Shown here one piece after another: positions 6,141 through 9,054 of a stretch of 9,054 nucleotides of DNA (positions are counted from its first letter, which is position 1; the number at the start of each line of letters is the position of its first letter). The stretch lies in assembly GCA_021814355.1 (NCBI GenBank), contig JAKAIJ010000098.1:1-9054 (forward strand), given 5' to 3'. A program made the translations under genes and the position numbers. This DNA comes from Acidobacteriota bacterium. GTDB taxonomy: Bacteria; Acidobacteriota; UBA4820; DSQY01. A model generated the notes under the pieces. That model was not told where the DNA came from and did not search any database. It worked only from the letters and a program-made list of their open reading frames with translations.

Positions 6141-6422
6141 ATGAACAAGCTGACGGTTCTTTCGGAGATCCACGGTCTGATCACGTACATCCTGGAGCTT
6201 CCCGATTCGGCCTTCACGAGCGCCAGCAAGCGCAAGGAGATCATCGAGAAGCTCGTGGAGTGGTACGAGGCCGTCGCCAAGGACGAGGAGGCGTCGGAGA
6301 TCGAGGAGGCCTACAACGAGTGCGCGCAGGTCCTTGCGGCCAACATCACCGACCCGGCAATCGTAAGCCGTGCCACTGGAACGGTGGACAACATCAAGGG
6401 AGATATTCAACCCACGCCGTAG
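6141..6422 (+). CDS. Small acidic helical protein, unknown family
   Basis: The 93-residue protein has no signal peptide or membrane segment, so it is probably cytoplasmic. It is rich in Glu, Asp, Ala and Lys and is predicted by eye to be mostly helical: LTVLSEIHGLITYILEL, then SKRKEIIEKLVEWYEAVAKD and EASEIEEAYNECAQVLAA. It ends in a Gly/Pro-containing tail (NIKGDIQPTP) that looks flexible. I do not recognise the family. It has a strong Shine-Dalgarno and a plausible promoter upstream. Its stop lies only 7 bases before the start of the TPR-CHAT gene, so the two are very likely co-transcribed and possibly translationally coupled. By analogy with other CHAT and caspase-like loci it could be a regulator, adaptor or substrate of the protease, but nothing in the sequence proves this. 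Confidence 0.8.
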   Translation: MNKLTVLSEIHGLITYILELPDSAFTSASKRKEIIEKLVEWYEAVAKDEEASEIEEAYNECAQVLAANITDPAIVSRATGTVDNIKGDIQPTP

Positions 6423-6429
6423 AATCTCA

Positions 6430-9054
6430 ATGAAATCTGTAGCGCGTACGGTATCTCTTGTGCTTACAGCGGGGACGGTTTGGCACTACGGCCAGGTCGT
6501 CCCCGCAGTCGTTCCGCCGGTACCGGGCGGCGTTCCCGGGGCTGAATCTTGTGACGTCCGGAGGGTAGCCTCCTTCGTGGACTACTGCCTGGCCACGGAT
6601 GACCTCGGCCCCCTGGAGGATCTCTCCGGCTCGCTCTGCCTGGAGCAGTGCCCCGGCCCGGCTCTCTTCGGCCTGGCCTACACCGCGATTCAGAGAGGGG
6701 ATCTCGAGAGGGGCAACGTCCTCCTGGAACAGGCGCAGGCCGCCGGGGAGCCGGAGGCGTACCTGACCTTCCTCCGGGGGCTGCTCCATTCCAGGCGGAG
6801 GGACTTTTCCGGAGCCCTCGCCCTCTGGCGGCCCCTGACGGGCCAGGAGCTGCCCTGCGATCTGAAGGCGCGTCTCTACAACAATCTGGGGACGGCGGCC
6901 TTCTTCCAATCCGATTACGAGGGGGCGGCCAGTGGCTACGCCAGAGCCTGGGCGGCGGCGTGCGGCTGCGAGGAGGCGGCACCAATCCGGGGCTCCATTG
7001 CACAAAACCTTGTGATGATGGATTTTGTTACCCGTGATTACACGCACGCCATCGCAGGGTACATGAATCTGTTTTCTAACCCTTCTTTTTTGTTGAGTCG
7101 TGCTTCCAAATCAAAAGCACTATCTACCCTTGCTCTGGCCTATGAAAGACAAGGCTATTACTTCGAATCCCTCAGCTGTCTAAAGGAGTCGGCGGCCCTC
7201 TCGGAGGCCGCCCGCGACGAAGGGGCCCGCTCCTCGGCGCTCTACAACCTCGGCCTCGTCTACCTCCAGCTCGGAATGACTGCCAAGGCGGAGACGGCCC
7301 TCACCGAGGCCACCCGGATCATGAAGGCGCGAGGCGACAAGGCCAAGCTGGCGAAGGCGCTCGGAAGCCTGGGCCTGACGGCCTTTCACCGGGAGGACTC
7401 CGCGCTGGCGGAGCGCTGCTACCTCGAATCCCTGGATCTGGCGCGGGAGCAGCGCGATCCCGAGGCCGAGCGAAGCACCCTGACCAACCTCGGCAACCTC
7501 TACTCTAGCCTCGGCCAACACGAGAAGGCTCTCGGCGTGTACGGGGAGGTGCTGGCGGCCGCCCGGGCGCGGAAAGACAGCTACGACGTCAGCGTGGCGC
7601 TCATCAACATGGGCAGTGCTTACCTGGATTCGAGGAGGACCCGCGAAGCCCTCGACGTTCTCGCTCAGGCAGAGCCCTTCGTCACGGAGAGCGGTTCGCG
7701 AGGACTGCGGTGGAACATCGCCTGGCTCCAGGGCAGGGCCCTCTGGGAGAGGGGCGAGAGGGAGGCAAGCCTGGCGCGCTACCGCGAGGCCGTCTCCATC
7801 CTGAACGACCTGCGCAGGAGCCTGAAGGTCGAGGAGCTGCAGAAGTCCTACACCGGCAAGGTGGTGGAGGTCTACGAGGACTACCTCCAGAAGCTCCTGC
7901 GCCTCTTCCTGGAAACCCGCGACGGGGCCGCGGCCGAGACCGCCTTCGGCGCCATGGAGATGAAGAAGGCGCAGATCCTCCTCGAGTTCCTCGCGCGCGC
8001 GGGGGTGGACCGGCCCCGCCAGGCGGATCTCGGCGGGCTCGGGCCCCTCCGGAGGCACCTGGCCCGCGAGGGGGCGCTCTTCCTCTCCTATTCGGTGGGA
8101 AACGAGGCGAGCCAGCTCGTCCTGGTCAGCCCGGGCGGGGTGGAGTTCCATGAGCTGCCTCCCGCCGCGGTGCTGGCGGTAAAGGTGCGCGCCGCCCTGC
8201 GGGAGATCGGCGACGCGGCGCCGGAGCGCGGCCGCCTCGACGCGCTGCGGGTGCTCGTGGAGCCCGTCTTCAAGCACAAGGGGGTCCGCAAGCTCATCGT
8301 CTCCCCCGACGGGGCGCTCCACCTGCTCCCCTTCGAGGCCCTCACCGACAGGAGCGGCCGCTACCTCGTGGAGGAGTACGCCGTCCAGTACGCGCCGTCG
8401 GCCTCGGTCCTGGCGGAGCTCCTCTCTCTTCCGGAGGAGCGGCGCAGGGGGCTGCTCGCCCTGGGGAACCCCGACTTCTCGGGCTCCCTGCCCCTGGCGA
8501 AGATCCTGGCAGAGAGCGGGACGACGCTTTCCCCCCTCCCTTACGCGAAGGAGGAGGTGGAGCGAATCGCGAAGCGGACGCCGGGCGGACGCGCCCTGAC
8601 GGGGGCGGCGGCTTCGGAGGCCGCCGTCAAGGAGATCGGCCGCGGCGGCGGACTCCGGGACCTCCACTTCGCGACCCACGGCATCGTGGAGGAGAGCTCC
8701 CCCCAGTACTCCGGCCTCGTCCTGAGCCCGGGCGGAGGCGAGGACGGCTATCTGACGGTGCAGGAGATCCTCGGCCTCTCGCTGCCCTGCGACCTCGTCG
8801 CCCTCTCGGCCTGCGACACGGGCCGCGGGGAGATCGCCAAGGGGGAGGGGGTCCTCGGCTTCGGGCGCGCCTTCCTCTACGCCGGGGCGAAAGACGTGCT
8901 GGTCTCCCTCTGGAAGGTCAACGACCTCGCGGCGTCGCGCCTGATGGACTCCTTCTACCGGGAGCTGGGCCGCGGGGCGAAACCCGAAGACGCGCTGCGG
9001 TCGGCCAAGCTTGAGCTGCTGCGCCGCAGAATCCAGCTCCCCCCCGGCGCCGGC
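6430..9054 (+). CDS. TPR-CHAT caspase-like protease, 3' end missing
   Basis: The frame is open from ATG 6430 to the window edge (875 codons). The CHAT domain is nearly complete, so probably only a few tens of residues are missing. The N-terminus has basic residues, a hydrophobic stretch (VSLVLTAGTVWHYG...VVPAVVPP) that could be a membrane anchor or poor signal peptide, and a Cys-containing region. TPRs run from about residue 60 to 420, clearest at ALYNLGLVYLQLGMTAKAE (about 270), TLTNLGNLYSSLGQHEKAL (about 350) and VALINMGSAYLDSRRTREAL (about 389). The CHAT domain begins near 545, with KLIVSPDGALHLLPFEAL (about 621-638), catalytic His750 in LHFATHG and catalytic Cys795 in ALSACDTGRGE. CHAT proteins are cysteine peptidases of the caspase/separase clan, and TPRs usually sense or dock partners. 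No Shine-Dalgarno precedes ATG 6430. An in-frame GTG at 6370 is an alternative start but would overlap the upstream gene. Coupling to the 93-residue gene is likely. Confidence 0.95.
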   Translation, partial: MKSVARTVSLVLTAGTVWHYGQVVPAVVPPVPGGVPGAESCDVRRVASFVDYCLATDDLGPLEDLSGSLCLEQCPGPALFGLAYTAIQRGDLERGNVLLEQAQAAGEPEAYLTFLRGLLHSRRRDFSGALALWRPLTGQELPCDLKARLYNNLGTAAFFQSDYEGAASGYARAWAAACGCEEAAPIRGSIAQNLVMMDFVTRDYTHAIAGYMNLFSNPSFLLSRASKSKALSTLALAYERQGYYFESLSCLKESAALSEAARDEGARSSALYNLGLVYLQLGMTAKAETALTEATRIMKARGDKAKLAKALGSLGLTAFHREDSALAERCYLESLDLAREQRDPEAERSTLTNLGNLYSSLGQHEKALGVYGEVLAAARARKDSYDVSVALINMGSAYLDSRRTREALDVLAQAEPFVTESGSRGLRWNIAWLQGRALWERGEREASLARYREAVSILNDLRRSLKVEELQKSYTGKVVEVYEDYLQKLLRLFLETRDGAAAETAFGAMEMKKAQILLEFLARAGVDRPRQADLGGLGPLRRHLAREGALFLSYSVGNEASQLVLVSPGGVEFHELPPAAVLAVKVRAALREIGDAAPERGRLDALRVLVEPVFKHKGVRKLIVSPDGALHLLPFEALTDRSGRYLVEEYAVQYAPSASVLAELLSLPEERRRGLLALGNPDFSGSLPLAKILAESGTTLSPLPYAKEEVERIAKRTPGGRALTGAAASEAAVKEIGRGGGLRDLHFATHGIVEESSPQYSGLVLSPGGGEDGYLTVQEILGLSLPCDLVALSACDTGRGEIAKGEGVLGFGRAFLYAGAKDVLVSLWKVNDLAASRLMDSFYRELGRGAKPEDALRSAKLELLRRRIQLPPGAG
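7010..7185 (+). other. AT-rich patch inside the TPR-CHAT gene
   Basis: Bases 7021-7080 and 7081-7140 each have 27 G/C of 60 (45%), while 7201-7260 has 45 of 60 (75%). The reading frame continues unbroken, encoding about residues 194-252. Codons switch to TTT, TCT, TTG, AGT, AAA, TCA and CTA, which are rare elsewhere in the gene. The encoded sequence still looks like TPR helices (LSTLALAYERQGYYFESL). It suggests a segment acquired by recombination, or one under unusual codon constraint. Confidence 0.75.

Noticed and set aside
5801..6144. Short plus-strand open frames in the intergenic region
   Set aside because: They have no good Shine-Dalgarno and their composition is not protein-like. They overlap the promoter and ribosome binding site of the 6141 gene.
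6141..6422. Gasdermin next to a CHAT protease
   Set aside because: Bacterial gasdermins are about 250 residues and beta-rich with an N-terminal lipidated Cys. This protein is 93 residues, acidic and helical.
6056..6433. 125-codon frame overlapping the small gene
   Set aside because: It begins inside the promoter, its translation is Arg/Gly/His-rich, and the GGAGGT at 6129-6134 is correctly spaced only for ATG 6141.
7180..8679. 499-codon open frame on the minus strand
   Set aside because: It lies wholly opposite the TPR-CHAT gene, whose TPR and catalytic motifs are unambiguous. Long antisense frames are expected at this GC content. Its translation is low-complexity Arg/Gly/Leu with no domain.
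1..9054. CRISPR array, tRNA or rRNA genes
   Set aside because: No regularly spaced direct repeats, cloverleaf arms or rRNA signatures were seen on either strand. The only direct repeats are the coding ones listed.

Overview
The window is GC-rich bacterial DNA in which every supported gene lies on the plus strand. The source is probably an Acidobacteriota or deltaproteobacterial/Myxococcota-like genome. I base that on three things: the style of the RHS core (a GQERDAETG...RMFASSMGRF...NLYSYVKGNPVTFSDPTGH-type ending), a large TPR-CHAT protease, and a copy of the dispersed purine-rich 'CGCTGAGGA' repeat common in such genomes. The taxonomic call is an inference and is weak.

Left block (1-5656). 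The first 4.1 kb is the 3' part of a giant RHS/YD-repeat protein whose N-terminus lies outside the window. Its domain order is YD repeats, an unusual segment resembling fibronectin type III (with a His/Asp-rich loop and an embedded dispersed repeat), the RHS-associated core, a Gly-rich then Pro-rich linker, and an unrecognised C-terminal domain of about 130 residues. This is the architecture of a polymorphic toxin. Eighteen bases downstream, behind a good Shine-Dalgarno, is a 518-residue ankyrin-repeat protein with a signal peptide. Its mature part is one roughly 240-residue unit present twice in tandem. Its position directly after the variable RHS tail fits an immunity protein, in this case an exported one.

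Middle (5657-6140). About 480 bases carry no gene I can support. They hold one perfect 8-bp hairpin and, at the right end, a plausible sigma-70-type promoter (TTGACA, 17 bases, TACTCT).

Right block (6141-9054). This looks like a two-gene operon. A 93-residue acidic, helical protein of unknown family is followed 7 bases later by a TPR-CHAT protein. That gene is open to the last base of the window (875 codons seen). It has an N-terminal hydrophobic segment, TPRs, and a CHAT caspase-like domain with both catalytic residues (His750 and Cys795). A 45% GC patch lies inside this otherwise roughly 75% GC gene.

The two most interesting candidates are the RHS tail with its exported, duplicated ankyrin partner, and the small protein paired with the CHAT protease, where the small protein could be a regulator or substrate. 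Both functional pairings are inferred from gene order and domain content and have not been demonstrated.
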